DNA of 64,000 nucleotides from Tetracentron sinense (GCA_015143295.1 CM026553.1:1550001-1614000), one strand, 5' to 3'; positions 32,184 to 44,910 are shown, counted from the stretch's first letter. The notes: a model not told the origin generated them from the sequence alone. A program made the numbers and translations.

Positions 32184-35100
32184 GAACTTTATTAGTCAAT
32201 GAATGTTTGGCTCGAATATTGATTGACACCGGGTCTACTCATTCATTCATCTCGCTGAGCTTTTGCCAAGGCTTTTCTACAGAGCCTAGTCAACTGGAAC
32301 TGGAGTTATTCATTTCGACTCCTCTCGGCAAAAGTAGTGGCGAATAGCATTTTCAGAAGTAATACGGTCCAAGTTGGAAGCCACAAATTGGCAACCGATC
32401 TCATCGTCCTTGGATTCCAAGACTTCGACGTCATTTTGGGGATGGATTGTTAGCAGCTCATCATGGGCAAGTGGCTTGCTTTGAAAAGATGGTATTCTTC
32501 AAGCCGGTGGAAGGGAAGCCATTCCATTTTCAGGGGTTGAGAAGTAAAGATATCGCCCGCTTTCCAGCGTTGAGCCTAGCGAACCCCGAGGCAAAGGACT
32601 CTTCGACTATCCAGGACTTGAGTGAATTCCTGGATGTATTTCCGAAGGAGTTGCCAGGATTGCCTCCAGACAGGGGGAATGAGTTTGTGATTGAGCTTGC
32701 ACCAGGCACAGCTCCCATCTTCTGGGCTTCGTATAGGATGGCCCCAATTGAATTCAAGGAGTTGAAGACTCGATTGGAGGAGATGCAAGGCCTTGGTTTC
32801 ATTTGACCAAGTGTCTTACTGTGGGGGTGCCCTGGTGCTATTTGTCAAGAAGGATGGCTCGATGCGGATGTGCATTGATTATAGACAGTTGAACAAGGTC
32901 ATAATAAAGAATAGGTATCCATTACCTAGGATTGATGATTTGTTCGATTAGTTAAAAGGAGCAAGATTTTTATCTAAGATTGATCTTCGGTCTGGCTATC
33001 ACCAGTTGAAGATCAAGGTAGAAGATGTTCCTAAAACTGCATTCAGGACTCGATATGGGCATTACGAGTTCTTGGTGATGCCTTTTGGTCTCACGAATGC
33101 ACCGGCAACCTTTATGGATTTAATGAACCGGGTGTTTCGACCATATCTGGATCAATGCATGGTAGTGTTTGTTGATGATATCCTGATCTATTCCCAGACA
33201 TGGGAAGATCACGTGCAAGACTTTCGCCTTACTTTGGAAATGTTGAGAGAGCACAAGTTGTATGCCAAACTAAGCAAGTGTGAGTTTTGGTTGGAAGAGG
33301 TGGCATTCCTAGGCCACGTGGTTTCTGCTGAAGGCATATCTATAGATCCGAAGAAGATAGAGGCAGTCATTAGTTGGGCAAGGCCCAAGAGTGTCATAGA
33401 GATCTATAGCTTTCTTGTGTTGGCAGGCTATTACCGGAGATTTGTTGAGGGTTTCTCCAGCCTTGCAGCGCCGCTCACTTACCTGACAAGGAAGAATGCC
33501 AAGTTCATATGGAGTGATAAGTGCGAGATCAATTTCACGGAGCTGAAGAAGAGGCTTACCATAGCCCCCATCCTTACTGTGCCATCCGGATGTGGTGGTT
33601 ATGAGGTGTACAGTGATGCCTTGCACGTCGGGCTTGGGTGTGTTCTCATGTAGCACAAGAAGGTCATTGCCTATGCATTAAGGCAATTAAAGGAGCATGA
33701 AAGGAATTACCCAACACACGACCTAGAGCTTGCCGCATTCGTGTTTGAACTCAAGATTTGGCAACATTACCTTTACGGGGAAGAATTCTATGTGTTCACG
33801 GATCATAAGAGCCTCAAGTGTCTCTTTTCCCAAAAGGAGCTAAATTTACGATAACGGTGTTGGATGGAATTTTTGAAAGACTACGAATGCACCATCCAAT
33901 ACCACCCGGGCAAAGCAAATGTAGTGGCTGACGCTTTGAGTAGAAGACCTTCAGGGTTGTTGACTCATATGTTGGTGCAGGAATTGAAGCTATTAGAAGA
34001 TTTGGCAAATCTGGACATCAGTGTGAATGATTCTGTCTGTAGTCCTGTATTGGAAAATATCACGGTTCGACCGTACATCATAGATCTGATCTAAGAATTA
34101 CAGGCCTCGGATGTTGACTTGGTGGCTATCCGGGACAAGGAAGTTGCCAAGGGTAGTGAAGACTTTTCTCTCACTAGTCGAGGTGCTATCACATTTAGGG
34201 GTTGTGTGTTTCGGCCGATGTAGATCTTCGGAGATAGATTATGGATGAATCCCATTGTTTGAATTACACAGTGCATCCTGGGGGTACGAAAATGTACCAG
34301 AACCTCAAGGGGCATTTTTGGTGGCGAAATATGAAGAGAGATGTTGTAGAATATGTGGTTCAGTGTTTGGTGTGCCAGCAAGTGAAGGCAGAATACGTGA
34401 GACCGGCGGGTCTATTACAGTCTCTCCCTTTTCCTAAGTGGAAATGGGAGCACATCTCCATGGACTTCATTGTTGGCTTGCCACGTACGGCAAGGAACTC
34501 AGATGCAGTATGGGTTGTGATAGATCGTTTGACGAAGTCTGCACATTTCTTGCCTTACCGAACCACTTTCAACTTGATTCAATTGGCTGCATTGTATATC
34601 AAAGAGATAGTTCGGTTGCACGGGGTGTCAGTTAGTATTGTGTCAGATCGGGATCCATGATTCACGTCTAGGTTTTGGAAGAGCTTTCAGGATGTTATGA
34701 GTTCTCGACTTGATTTCAGCACCGCCTTTCATCCCCAGACAGATGGGCAAACCGAGAGGGTGAACCAAATCATCGAAGACATGCTTCAGGAATGTATGTT
34801 AGACTTTAAGGGCAGCTGGGAAGAACACTTGCGTTTGGTGGAGTTCACCTATAATAATAGCTACCAGGTGAGCATCCAAATGGCACCATTTGAGGCCTTG
34901 TATGGGCGAAGCTGCAGGTCTCCTCTCTACTGGGATGAAGTGGGAGAGAGAAAAGTGCTGGGTCTTGAGTTGATCGAGCAAACTGTGAACAAAGTTAAGA
35001 TCATCCAAGATCAGTTAAAAGTTGCTCAAGATTGTGAGAAGAGCTATGCGGACACTCGCCGTAGGGACTTGGAATTCCAGGTTGGGGATCAAGTCTTCGT

Positions 35101-35500
35101 CAAGATATCTCTTAGCAAGGGGATTATGAGATTTGGCAGGCGAGGCAAGCTCAGTCCTCGGTACGTCGCCCCCTTTGAGATTATCACGCGAGTTGGTGGA
35201 GTTGCTTATAGGGTAGCTATTCCAACTCATATGGCCGCAGTCCACAATGTGTTCCATGTGTCGACGCTATGGAAATACATTCCAGACCCTTCACATGTCA
35301 TGGAGTTGGAACCGTTGGAAATCCAAGAGGATCTCACTTTGGTTGAAAAGCAGGTTCAGATATTGGATCCGAGAGATCAAGTGCTTCCCAACAAGACTAT
35401 CCCATTAGTTCTCGTGCAATTGCAACATCATGCTCGAGAAGAGGCAACATAGGAGTGTGAGGCCGAAGTCAAAGAAAAGTACCCAGAGTTGTTTAAATAG
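32184..35500 (+). pseudogene. pol: TekD pol: protease, reverse transcriptase, RNase H, integrase, chromodomain; disrupted
   Basis: Domains in order: aspartic protease (DTG at 32225-32233); reverse transcriptase with FVDD (33168-33179); RNase H ([13 protein letters not shown]; about 33600-33950); integrase with an HHCC zinc domain (about 34260-34390) and a D,D-35-E core (Asp 34463, Asp 34646, Glu 34754); the [18 protein letters not shown] module; a C-terminal chromodomain-like tail (KTIPLVLVQ...HHAREEAT). RT before integrase and the chromodomain place it in the Ty3/gypsy chromoviruses; the tail and long LTRs fit Tekay/Del. Stops mostly replace Gln, Arg or Trp codons (for example 32803, 32950, 33651, 33853, 34093, 34657, 35450), and there are frameshifts near 32840 and 34220. 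Not functional as it stands. Confidence 0.93.
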
Positions 35501-35577
35501 GCTTTTGGTTGTGCCATGTAATTTTGTTTGGTTTTGTAATGCTGGTATCGTCCAAATTTCGAGGATGAAATTTTTAT

Positions 35578-35589
35578 AAGGGGGGAGGA
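35578..35589 (+). other. Polypurine tract, TekD
   Basis: AAGGGGGGAGGA directly before the 3' LTR, the plus-strand priming site. Preceded by AATTTCGAGGATGAAATT, a block present before the polypurine tract of most Tekay elements here. Confidence 0.85.
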
Positions 35590-37053
35590 TGTAGAGCCCC
35601 GAAACTTTTGTCCATGTGTTGGAACTCATGCCAAGGCATTAAACCTTTTTAATCTCCCATTTCTATGAAATGAGAAATGTTAAAGAACTTAAGTGTTTAG
35701 AAGTAGGATTCCTAAGTCGGATATGTTAAAATCCGGTTTGTTGAACTCCATTTGCGGATCAGTCAACTTTGGGGATAATTTAGTCCATAAATAAAGAAGA
35801 AATTAGAAATTCTAAATTGCCAGAAATGTTCCCCTTCGAAAGATGAATCCAACACAAGTTGAATCGTCAAAATCCATCGAATGAGACAAAGTTATGGCTA
35901 AAATACCAAAGTAGGAAAAATGAGAGAAATCAGCAAAATGGGCAAAACACAAACCAACCGGCCGACCGCTCCCAGGACCGATCGACCAGTAGCCTACCGC
36001 TCGACCACTAGAAGGACCAATTGACCGATCACCTACCGGTCGACCACTCTACCCACTGGTTGACCGCTATCGCACTAATTTTGTATGGAGAAATTTTCTA
36101 GAGAGGGTCTTTTGGACCATCGACCGCTCCTTTACGAATTTACCTGGTTTGGTCTTTTTAAGCAGATCATTAAGGGTATGATGGTCTTTGACCATCCCCT
36201 TTTCTATATAAACCCAAGTTCGTGGGTTGAGGGTTTCCAGAACCCTCAAACTTGCATTTCTGAGATTGAGAGAGAGGAAGAGAAAGGAAAGTTAAGGTTT
36301 TGCTCAAGGGAGCTTGGGATTGAAGGATGAGGTTCAACTAAAGCTTGGATTTGCATTTCAAGCAAGGATCTTCCCTATTTCAAGCTTGGAAGCTTTTCTT
36401 CAAGAGGGATCACCTTTATTGAGTTGGGGAGCTTCAATCAAGGGTTTCTTCTCTTTTAAAGGTCAGTACCATATGCTACCCTCCTAGTTCATATTCTCTC
36501 TTTTCTTCCCTTCTTTCTTATTTTCCTTAAGTATGAATGAAATAGAAGATGGATTGTGGTGTGGAAATGGATGTTTGGCGAGGGACACCGTGTGTATGTG
36601 TTGTGGTGAATGAAATGGGAAGGGTATTGTACCAATAATGAACACACATGTATGTTGTGAACGTAAACCCATCTAGAAAAGCATGGTATAGGCGTTAACC
36701 AATAATGTACACACCACATGTTTGATGAAATGCCAAGGTCAAGAAAATGAATTATAAACCAAGAAAGGCATGACTTAAAGTATATGGAAATTGCTAGGGT
36801 TTATGATAATGTGATTAGTTGTTTCCTCTAACGGCATGAATAATTACTTGTTGACATTAATGTTATTCTATATATTGTTGAATCCCTATTGTCATATTTA
36901 ATTCCAAGATTAAAGTATGTACACGATTTCACGAGCACGGCATGCATGACATGGTTTACCGGTGTTTTTCAAGAATAAGGGTTTTAGAGGCAGGACATAT
37001 CTTACGATATGTTTTGCTTCGCTGTTGACAAGAATAAGTGTATTTCATTTAAG

Positions 37054-37280
37054 GAGGGGTCTCTCCTCCCTCACAGGTTGTATTTCATTTAATGAGGGGT
37101 CTCTCCTCCCTCACAAGTTGTATTTCATTTAATGAGGGGTCTCCCCTCCCTCGCAAGTGCATTTCATAGAAAAGAGGGGCCTAGCCTCCCTTGCAAGTTA
37201 GATCTCAGTTAAAGAGGGGTCTCCCCTCCCTCGCAAGTGCATATCATTGAAAGAGGGGTCTCCCCTCCCTCCCAAGTTTA
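37054..37280 (+). repeat. GAGGGG hairpin repeats, TekD 3' LTR
   Basis: Six units of about 40 bp with GAGGGG-TCT-CCCCTC or close variants, one more than in the 5' LTR. Confidence 0.82.
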
Positions 37281-37597
37281 TCTTACAAGTTGCATGAGTA
37301 TGATTAAATTCCTAGCAAGCAAGCATGACATGACACGCATGACTAGACATGCATGACAGATAAGCAAGACAGACATGACAGGTTTTCACGCATGAAATGA
37401 GTATTTCAAGTTAAGTCAAGTACAAGATGATTTCAAGAATTTTTCCGACTTCGATATGATACAAGCATGAACTATAAACTGTTTACTTTTCCCGTTAATT
37501 ATATGAACTGCTTCCTGCTTTACTCTGTTATTATTATGCTATGATTGTTGGTTAATAAATGGTACTCGCTGAGTATTCCATGTTCAACCATACTTTT

Positions 37598-37720
37598 ATA
37601 TCGGCAGGTGTTAGTCGAGCACCTGCTCCTTTTGATATCTATGCTCCCGGTCCATGGGAGGAAAAGGAGTACGTCGAGGAGGTCCCTGCTGAGGAGCCTC
37701 ATGTAGAGGGCTACTATTAG
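37598..37720 (+). CDS. LTR micro-ORF of TekD 3' LTR, ATG changed to ATA
   Basis: 40 codons in the shared frame: ISAGVSRAPAPFDIYAPG, then PWEEKEYVEEVPAEEP, then HVEGYY and stop. The 5' LTR copy keeps ATG (30007) but has a frameshift before the acidic core. Confidence 0.4.
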   Translation: MSAGVSRAPAPFDIYAPGPWEEKEYVEEVPAEEPHVEGYY

Positions 37721-38013
37721 GTGGTAGATTCTAGGTGAGCGTGGGTGAGCGTGAGAGATTATATTTAGGTATTTTGGCGGGCATGTCTGCACCTTCTTTT
37801 GTTGATTACATTTTTTACAAACTTGGATCATGTATATACTTAGAGGTTTGGTTAGACTTCCGCTGTGCTATGTTAATTAAGTTTCCACTTTTATATCCTC
37901 TTTTGTATATGCTCCGAGTGTTTGGAAGGATGGTTTGTCAAGCATGTCACGCAAATCATGATAAGTCGTCCAAGATTCACTCTAACTCCTAGGGTGGGTT
38001 TTAGGTCGCGACA

Positions 38014-40000
38014 AAGCAAGAGGAAGAAGATGGAGTAATGGTATAGACCTTATATCACCAAAAACACTAAGGTTCAAAACCCTAGATTTGCAAAACCCAA
38101 CTTGGACCACCTAGTAGCTCACGAAAATCCCTAGGAGTATCCCCTAGGGCTCACGGTTTGGAGAGAGAGAGGAGAAGGAGTGAAAAATTTCTGGAGAATT
38201 ATGAATTCTCTTTACACGGTTTGGGTGTTGTTGTATTTATAGATTAGATCTAATCCTAATCCTAATCTTAATCCAACTATAACTTATCTTATAGGAATTG
38301 TTAATTAATAATAACTCTTACTATTAATTAATTAAACTCGAACTTTATCTATAACTACTTTAGTTATAGTAATCCTACTAATTAAAGAGTCCCTTTTGAA
38401 TAGGATTCCTTAATTAAAAGGGATAAGTCAACATCCAACACATGGGAGGAAACCTAGTCAAACTAGGAGATCAAACCAAGGGGGGGGGGGGGCATGAGCT
38501 ATTGTGGGCGTGAGCTTTTGGGGAGTTAAAACTCCAAGTTGTAAACTAATTACAACACTTCTTAATCCTTAATGCAATCCAACCATTGGATTTAAATTCC
38601 ATAATTAAAGGAATTATATTTCAACAATTATTCAATTAACCTAATCTTAATCCAATTAGGATTGCTCCAAAGTGGCGCCCAACCCTAGGGTTTTAATCCA
38701 TGGGTTTGGGCCCATATTAAAGGTCCATGTTTGATGGGTTTATGGATATGGGTCAAACCCATTTCTCCTTTAATTATGTTAATTAAATAATTACTAAAAT
38801 AATCCCTAGATTTAAATTAACAATTAATTTAAACCATAGATTAACTTTTAATCTATTTAATTAATGATTAAATTTTAATCACTTGAATAATTGATTAACA
38901 TTTAATCAATTATTGAGCTTGTAATTCTTATGTGAGCATCTCCACAGATTGTTCTGGGGCATTCTTATCTTGCCTTATCCAATGTTATCCCATTGACCCT
39001 AAACATGAATTACATCGGAATTGCAAATGACGTGAGATATCCATGTTGCAATTGAATCCCAGCGTATGAACATTTAACCAATACGGATCCCGCTACATGA
39101 ACTTTTAAATTCTATTTATCCTTCCATATACGTTATCCCTAATGGGCCTTAAAGATTGACATACTATCTAACCCATAGCCCATTGCATATCATCTGGGTT
39201 TCCAAGACTTATGATTAAGCTATGAGAAACAATTTCTCATGAAAAACATTTTGAGAAAATCCGTTAATAAGTATAATATCTTTTAATAAAAGTATATTTC
39301 AAAACTTATTTTGATTTCAAAATCACCTACGCATGATTTGAACTTAATCAACTGTCTAACCCGGAACTTTTCTCTCAAATTAAAGAGTATGGATTTCTTG
39401 TTTGAAATTCATCATAACTCGAACAGCTTTCTAACTATCCAACTGTCATTGTATTGTATTCCCTAAGTTAAAAAATACTTTGGTGGAATCAAAACAGTCA
39501 GATTACTACTCAGTCATAGATGAACTCATCAGATCTAAGGATCATCGAAATTGTTCAATGTGAATGAGAGACCATCTATCTGATAGTATGTTTATGCAAG
39601 AGGTCTCTCATTGAATGCAATCAGTCAGTGTACATTTAAGCACCCATATGTGATGTATAGTCTCCACTACAATAGTTCGAAATAGAACTACATCTCAACT
39701 ATTGAGAACATCTTAGCATTCTAGCAGCCATATAAGTGAAGTGCCCAGCTTCACCCACAGTTGAGATTATATAAGGTATAAGGAACCGGAAATTTCTATT
39801 TGCCTGTGATAATCCAATCACATAACTTTCCTACAATATATTCGATGGACCTTTATCGATATCTCATTTCGTATAGATCTTCTCATGATCATGGTCAATT
39901 ACTCATAATGAATGCACAATAGATTAAGAAGAAGTCTTTACTAATCAAATTAATAAGAGTCTAACAATCTAAATGACTTTTCCGGGCATCATGTCTAACA
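38014..40000 (-). mobile_element. LTR-X copy 3 (minus strand, 3' end missing)
   Basis: On the minus strand it begins TGTTAGACATGATGCCCGG at 40000 and runs to the TekD LTR end at 38014, where its terminal part is lost. It abuts the TekE RNase H fragment. It is close in sequence to copy 4 (44911), which lies in the opposite orientation. Confidence 0.7.
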
Positions 40001-41845
40001 CTACTCACGACTTAGAGTTGGCCGTAGTGATATTTGCATTAAAGATTTGGCGGCATTACCTTTATGGGGAATACTTTGATGTTTTCACGGATCACAAAAG
40101 CTTAAAATATCTGTTTTCCCAAATTGAGTTGAATATTCGACAACGTCGATGGATGAAATTCTTGAAGGACTATGAGTGTTCTATCCAGTACCATCTGGGT
40201 AAGGCTAATGTGGTGGCAAATGCTCTAAGCAGGAAGCCCCCTGTACTTGTAGCTGACATGATGATTCACGAGTGGAAGATGTTGGAGGTCATGGCAAACC
40301 TCGATACCAGCTTCAGTATTCTTACCTTTGGGCCAATCATGACTAATCTTATAGTCAGGCCTTATATCCAAGTTCGGATCCAAGAGTTGCAGTGTTCAGA
40401 TGCAGAGCTCATCACTTACAACGATAAAGCGGGTAGCGAAGAGAGTGATGAGTTCCCTTTGAACAGTAACGAAGTGATCACATTTAAAGGAAGGTTATGT
40501 GTTCTTGCAGATGTAGAGTTGAAGAGTGAGATCTTAGATGAAGCTCACCGGTCCAAATACACTATTCATCCTGGTGGTACTAAGATGTACCAGAATCTGA
40601 AGAAGCACTATTAGTGGCGGAACATGTAGAGGGAAGTCCCTGAGTATGTATCAAGATGCTTAGTGTGCTAGTAAGTGAAGGCCGAGCATATGAGGCCAGC
40701 AGGCCTTTTGCAATCCCTTTCGATTCCTGAGTAGAAATGGGAGAACATCTCCATGGATTTCATTGTTGGATTGCCAAGGACGGGGAAAAACTCCGATATA
40801 ATTTGGGTAGTGGTTGATCGTTTGATAAAGTCCACCCATTTCTTGCCTTATCGGACTACGTTCAATGCGAACCAGTTGGTTGCATTGTACATTAAAGAAG
40901 TGGTTCGGTTGCATAGAGTGCTAGTAAGCATTGTGTCAGACAGGGATCTGAGATTCACTTCCAGGTTCTGGAAGACCTTTCAAAGCCCCATGGGTTCCCG
41001 TTTGGACTTTAGTACTGTCTTTCATCCTCAGACAGATGGGCAGACCGAGAGGGTGAACTAGATTATAGAGGACATGCTTCGAGCTTGCATGTTGCACTTC
41101 AAAGGTAGTTGGGGGGATCACTTGCCCTTGATTGAGTTCGCCTTCAATAATAGTTATCAGGCGAGTATCCAAATAACACCTTTCGAGGCCTTGTATGGTC
41201 GAAGTTGTAGATCTCCTCTATACTGGGATGAAGTTTGAGAGAGAAAGATATTGGGTCTCGAGTTGATTGAGAAGACCGTGGATAGGGTCAAGATCATCAG
41301 GAAAAGATTGGAAATGGCTCAGGATAGGCAGAAGAGTTATTCCGATACTTGTAGATGAGATCTTGAGTTTCGCGTTGGCGATATGGTATTTGTTAAGGTT
41401 TCACCAACAAAGGGTGTTATGAGATTTGGCAAAAGAGGAAAGCTCAACCCGAGGTATGTGGGTCCATTTGAGATCATCACCAAAGTCTGTGAAGTTGCTT
41501 ATCGGGTTGCTCTACCCATTTACATGGCGACGGTTCATAACGTATTCCATGTGTCTATGCTTCGGAAATACATTCCGGATCCTTCTCATCTGATTGATCT
41601 AGATCAGTTGGAAGTCCATGAAGATCTCACCTTGGTGGAACAGCCGGTTCAGATTTTGGACCGTAGAAATCAAATTTTGTGCAATAAAACGATTCCCTTG
41701 GTTTTTGTTTGATGGCAACATCATGCTAGAGAAAAGCTACATGGGAGCGTGAAGCCGAAGTAAAAGAAAAGCACCCTCATTTGTTTGTTTAGGGCATTTA
41801 ATGTATTTTATGGTTCGTTCTAATTTCATGAATGAAATTTCTATA
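40001..41845 (+). pseudogene. pol: TekE: RNase H, integrase and chromodomain fragment
   Basis: Begins in RNase H (THDLELAVVIFALKIW, then [12 protein letters not shown]), followed by the integrase zinc region, the catalytic core (MDFIVGLPRT, VSDRDLRFTSRFWK, HPQTDGQTERVN), [18 protein letters not shown] and a chromodomain-like tail near 41690. Stops are at about 40613 and 40627, a double stop near 40669 where TekD has QQ, at about 40732, and at 41059 (Gln in TekD). Everything upstream is replaced by LTR-X copy 3. A polypurine tract and the 3' LTR follow. Confidence 0.9.
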
Positions 41846-42091
41846 AAGGGAGAGGATGTAAGACCCCGAAACTTAGAGTCATAGCCTCAATGAATAGTGT
41901 TCTAAGGCTTGAAGTCCTTTCGTATGCTCATTGCTTTGGTTAATGAAAATGAGAAAATGAAGTTTTAATTGTGTAATGTGTATGACATGTGTTCTAAGGT
42001 CCTATGGACTCTTGAAATGTTTAAAGAAAAGAAAAAAGGCTAAGCCAATGAGAAAGAAAATGAGAAAACGAGAAAATTAGAAGAAAACAAG

Positions 42092-42312
42092 GGTGACCGT
42101 TCGAACAGTTCCCTGACCGTTCGAACAATCCCAGTGAATGATGAATAAAACTTCAGTGTTCGAAGGCAGTAGGCAAAACCGTTTGAACGGTTCCATGACC
42201 GTTCGAAGGATCTCAGAAACTATTGAACCAGGATTTTAGAAACCAAAACAGTAGGCAAAACCGTTTGAACGATCAAACAACCGTTCGAACGATTGAACAA
42301 CCGTTCGAATGG
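42092..42312 (+). repeat. U3 palindrome array of TekE (GTTCGAAC type)
   Basis: At least seven units such as ACCGTTCGAACGATT, ACCGTTTGAACGGTT and ACCGTTCGAACAGTT. Same place relative to TATA as the CGATCG arrays of other copies, with a different palindromic core. Confidence 0.78.
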
Positions 42313-42376
42313 TTATGCACAATAAGTCGCAAAACAGCCCCAAATACGAGATTTTTAGGGTTTTATCCCCTTGGGC

Positions 42377-42384
42377 TATAAATA
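42377..42384 (+). promoter_or_regulatory. TATA box of TekE LTR
   Basis: TATAAATA; the clearest donor-like site of the set, CTAAG|GTAAGT, follows 213 bp later. Confidence 0.6.
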
Positions 42385-43548
42385 GAAGCCATTTTCATGG
42401 GTTTTAGGTTAACACTAAACCTAAGAGTGACTTTGGGAGAAAAAGGAGAGAGAGTTAGGGTTTTGTAGAGGTTTTCTCAAGATCAAGGGTGAAACCCAAA
42501 ATCTCACCTCAAGACTTCTCAAGATCAAAGAAGGAGCAAAGATCTTGCAATCTAAGGCTTCTTTTACACTCAAAGCCTCGAGGATTCGATTTCTAAGGTA
42601 AGTACTACTACTACCTAGCTTTACCATGATACAAATAGTAGAAGTAAAATTTTGGGAAAACGATATTATAATCAAATGAGTAAATAAGGGTTTAAGATTT
42701 GAGGGTTTTTAATGAAAGGATGGATATAGTTATGCTTGTATATGATTGTGATTATCCTACCATAAACCATGATTTTAAGTATGATGTGATGAAATAGGCT
42801 TAAAAGCCAAGATCTTGGTGATGTGATGCAATGAATGAAAATGTTCTATGTTTCTACAAGTGTCTAAGTATACTATGATGCTAATATATCTTGTATGAAC
42901 CATATGAAACGTTTAAAGCTTTCCATATATACATGATGATGCTCACAAGCACTCCACGCACGATATGTTTCACATAACCGAGGTTTTCTCATAAGCATGT
43001 ATTTCAAGAATTATAAGAAAGTTTTTTCAAAGGAAATTCATAAGAAGAAGCATAAGTGCATAGACATTGACAAAACCAAACTTTGGGTTAACATTTCTAA
43101 GATCGGTTACCTCATGCTCACAAGGATCAAGTCTAAGATCTTGCATAAACTCCAAGGATCATAAGTCTCATAAGGCTTTCAAGAACTTGTAAGAAATGCA
43201 TAAGTCTAAGATATTGCATAAGTCTCCAAGGATCATGAAGCTCATAAGAATTCAAAGCTCACAAGAAGCTCTTAAAAACTTGAAAGCTCATAAGAACTCG
43301 AAAGCTCACAAGAAACTCATAAGTACTCACGAGACTCATAAGCATTCATAAGAACTCATAAGAATGAACAAGGTGGTTTATTTTCCATGAAAAATAAGTT
43401 TTGATGAAAATTTTTCCATGACGGGTTTTAAGCATGAATTTTATGAATGGTATTCCTTTACGCACTTACATGTGATATTAATGATATTATAGCATTGTTA
43501 GCTAGTAGTTTGTGCTTACTGACTATTCCATGCTCAGGCGTACATTTT

Positions 43549-43635
43549 ATGTCGGCAGGTCCGTTCGACATCCTCAACTCTGAGCCAAGGGTTGAGGAGG
43601 AGTATGTAGAAGAAGAGGCGGCTATTCCGTTATAG
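43549..43635 (+). CDS. LTR micro-ORF of TekE
   Basis: 28 codons: MSAGPFDILNS, then EPRVEEEYVEEE, then AAIPL and stop. Same length and near-identical to the TekB peptide. Confidence 0.45.
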   Translation: MSAGPFDILNSEPRVEEEYVEEEAAIPL

Positions 43636-43963
43636 CCTCAAGAGGATAGGGATCTAGATAGGTGGCCCTATCTAGACTATTGTTGAGTGGAGAGACTGTG
43701 AGGTTTCTTTTTTGTATTTTGTTAAAGTGGGTATGTCCACTTCACTTTTTGGATTATGTTACTTTGTAAAAACTTGGAATACTGATCATGTATAGAAAAG
43801 AAATTTTAAATTTATGCTTCCAGACTTTGATCAAGCTTCCGCACAATTTTATATTACCGCTATGTTATGCCTTGTATATTTTTATAGGATGGTTTGGTAT
43901 CGAATATTGCACATCATGAGTCAAAGCATCCATAAATCCAAGGGGGTATTTTGGGTCGCGACA

Positions 43964-44905
43964 GGTGAAGCAGATGGTCTTGGAGTAGAGAGAGAAGGAA
44001 TGATAGGAGTAGAGTCTGAAGCAGGGGCTGGAGTATCTGGGGCAGAAGTAGAAGTAGAAGCTGAGGTAGGGGTTGGAGTAATGGGTTCAGGTACCCAGAC
44101 TTGTTTGTCTTAAATCCAAGCATATCTCATCCTCATGGTGGTAACCCTAGAGTAAATATCGGAATTAGATACATTTATCTTAATACCACAGGCTAAAGGA
44201 GGAACTTTGAAACACTTGAAAAGTCTGGTAAAGGATTGGACAAAAGGAAGGCGACCTTCGTTTCTCTTGGAGGCATCCAACATTATATGAGTGAGAACAA
44301 AGAGTAGGTCAATATGTTTAGTGGTGAGGATGCACCACATCAAAAAGATATCAAAGAAGGTAACAAAGTATCTACCACCTCCCCTAGGAATTAAATTGTA
44401 GGAGATGATATGGTGAAGTAATCTAGCCTCTAAGGTGAGGTTTCTAATTGTGGGTTGCAAGGCTTTGGTTATGTCCTTGTTAGTACAAATGAGTTTTAAT
44501 GCATTCATTTCATTAGAACTAGGGTCGACAACCCATTGGTTTGTGGTGAAAACTTGGAACTCATCACTAGGGAGATGAAAAATTTGTTCAAGAACCTTTC
44601 TAGAAAAGGTGACGTCCTTCCCATGGACACGAGATGAAATAGTAGAAGAGGTTTCATCATATTTAAAATGAGTTTAAAATTGACGCATAAGATCAGGGTA
44701 CATGGACTCTTTGATTCTAGGACTGAGGTCCAATGAAGGGATTTGAAAAGGTCAGAGATAAGACCTAAACCATTGTTTGTGAATATGAAAAAATTGACCA
44801 CCTTACCATAGACAGGAACTCGTTTTAGGAAGATGGTCAGAAATCTTTCCTCCGTTTTTGGAGATATGAAGAATGAAGAGGTTGGTGCTGAGGAGCTTGC
44901 AACTT
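43964..44905 (-). pseudogene. Putative plant transposon protein (Transposase_32-like) remnant
   Basis: On the minus strand, frames broken by several indels and stops read segments such as SSRVHGKDVTFSRKVLEQIF, then LTLEARLLHHIISYNLIPRG, then FFDIFLMWCILTTKHIDLLF and LPFVQSFTRLFKCFKV. This resembles the 'putative plant transposon protein' domain common in plant repeats; I recognise the pattern from memory, so moderate confidence. A Pro/Thr/Ser-rich stretch follows toward 43970. Cut by the TekE LTR on one side and LTR-X copy 4 on the other. Function of the family is unknown. Confidence 0.55.
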
Positions 44906-44910
44906 CTTTT

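Larger units (their letters stand above)
35590..38013 (+). mobile_element. TekD 3' LTR (complete, 2424 bp)
   Basis: Starts TGTAGAGCCCCG, ends TTAGGTCGCGACA. It has a palindrome array (35956-36130), TATA (36205-36212), donor-like AAAG|GTCAGT (about 36460), six GAGGGG hairpin units (37054-37280), the conserved hairpin (about 37565-37592) and a micro-ORF. No TSD can be tested because the 5' end of the element is lost. Confidence 0.92.
41857..43963 (+). mobile_element. TekE 3' LTR (2107 bp)
   Basis: Starts TGTAAGACCCCG after a polypurine tract (AAAGGGAGAGGA) and ends GGGTCGCGACA. It holds a palindrome array of a different core (42092-42312), TATAAATA (42377), donor AAG|GTAAGT (42597/42598), tandem CTCATAAG/CTCACAAG repeats (43140-43370), a damaged conserved hairpin (about 43512-43545) and a micro-ORF. 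Confidence 0.9.

Noticed and set aside
30779-35500. Endogenous pararetrovirus
   Set aside because: LTRs, PBS, polypurine tract, an integrase with D,D-35-E and a chromodomain-like tail define a Ty3/gypsy retrotransposon; no movement protein is seen.
43967-44113. Gly/Glu/Val-rich open frame on the plus strand (part of a 99-codon ORF)
   Set aside because: Antisense of a Pro/Ser/Thr-rich stretch of the minus-strand transposon-protein remnant.
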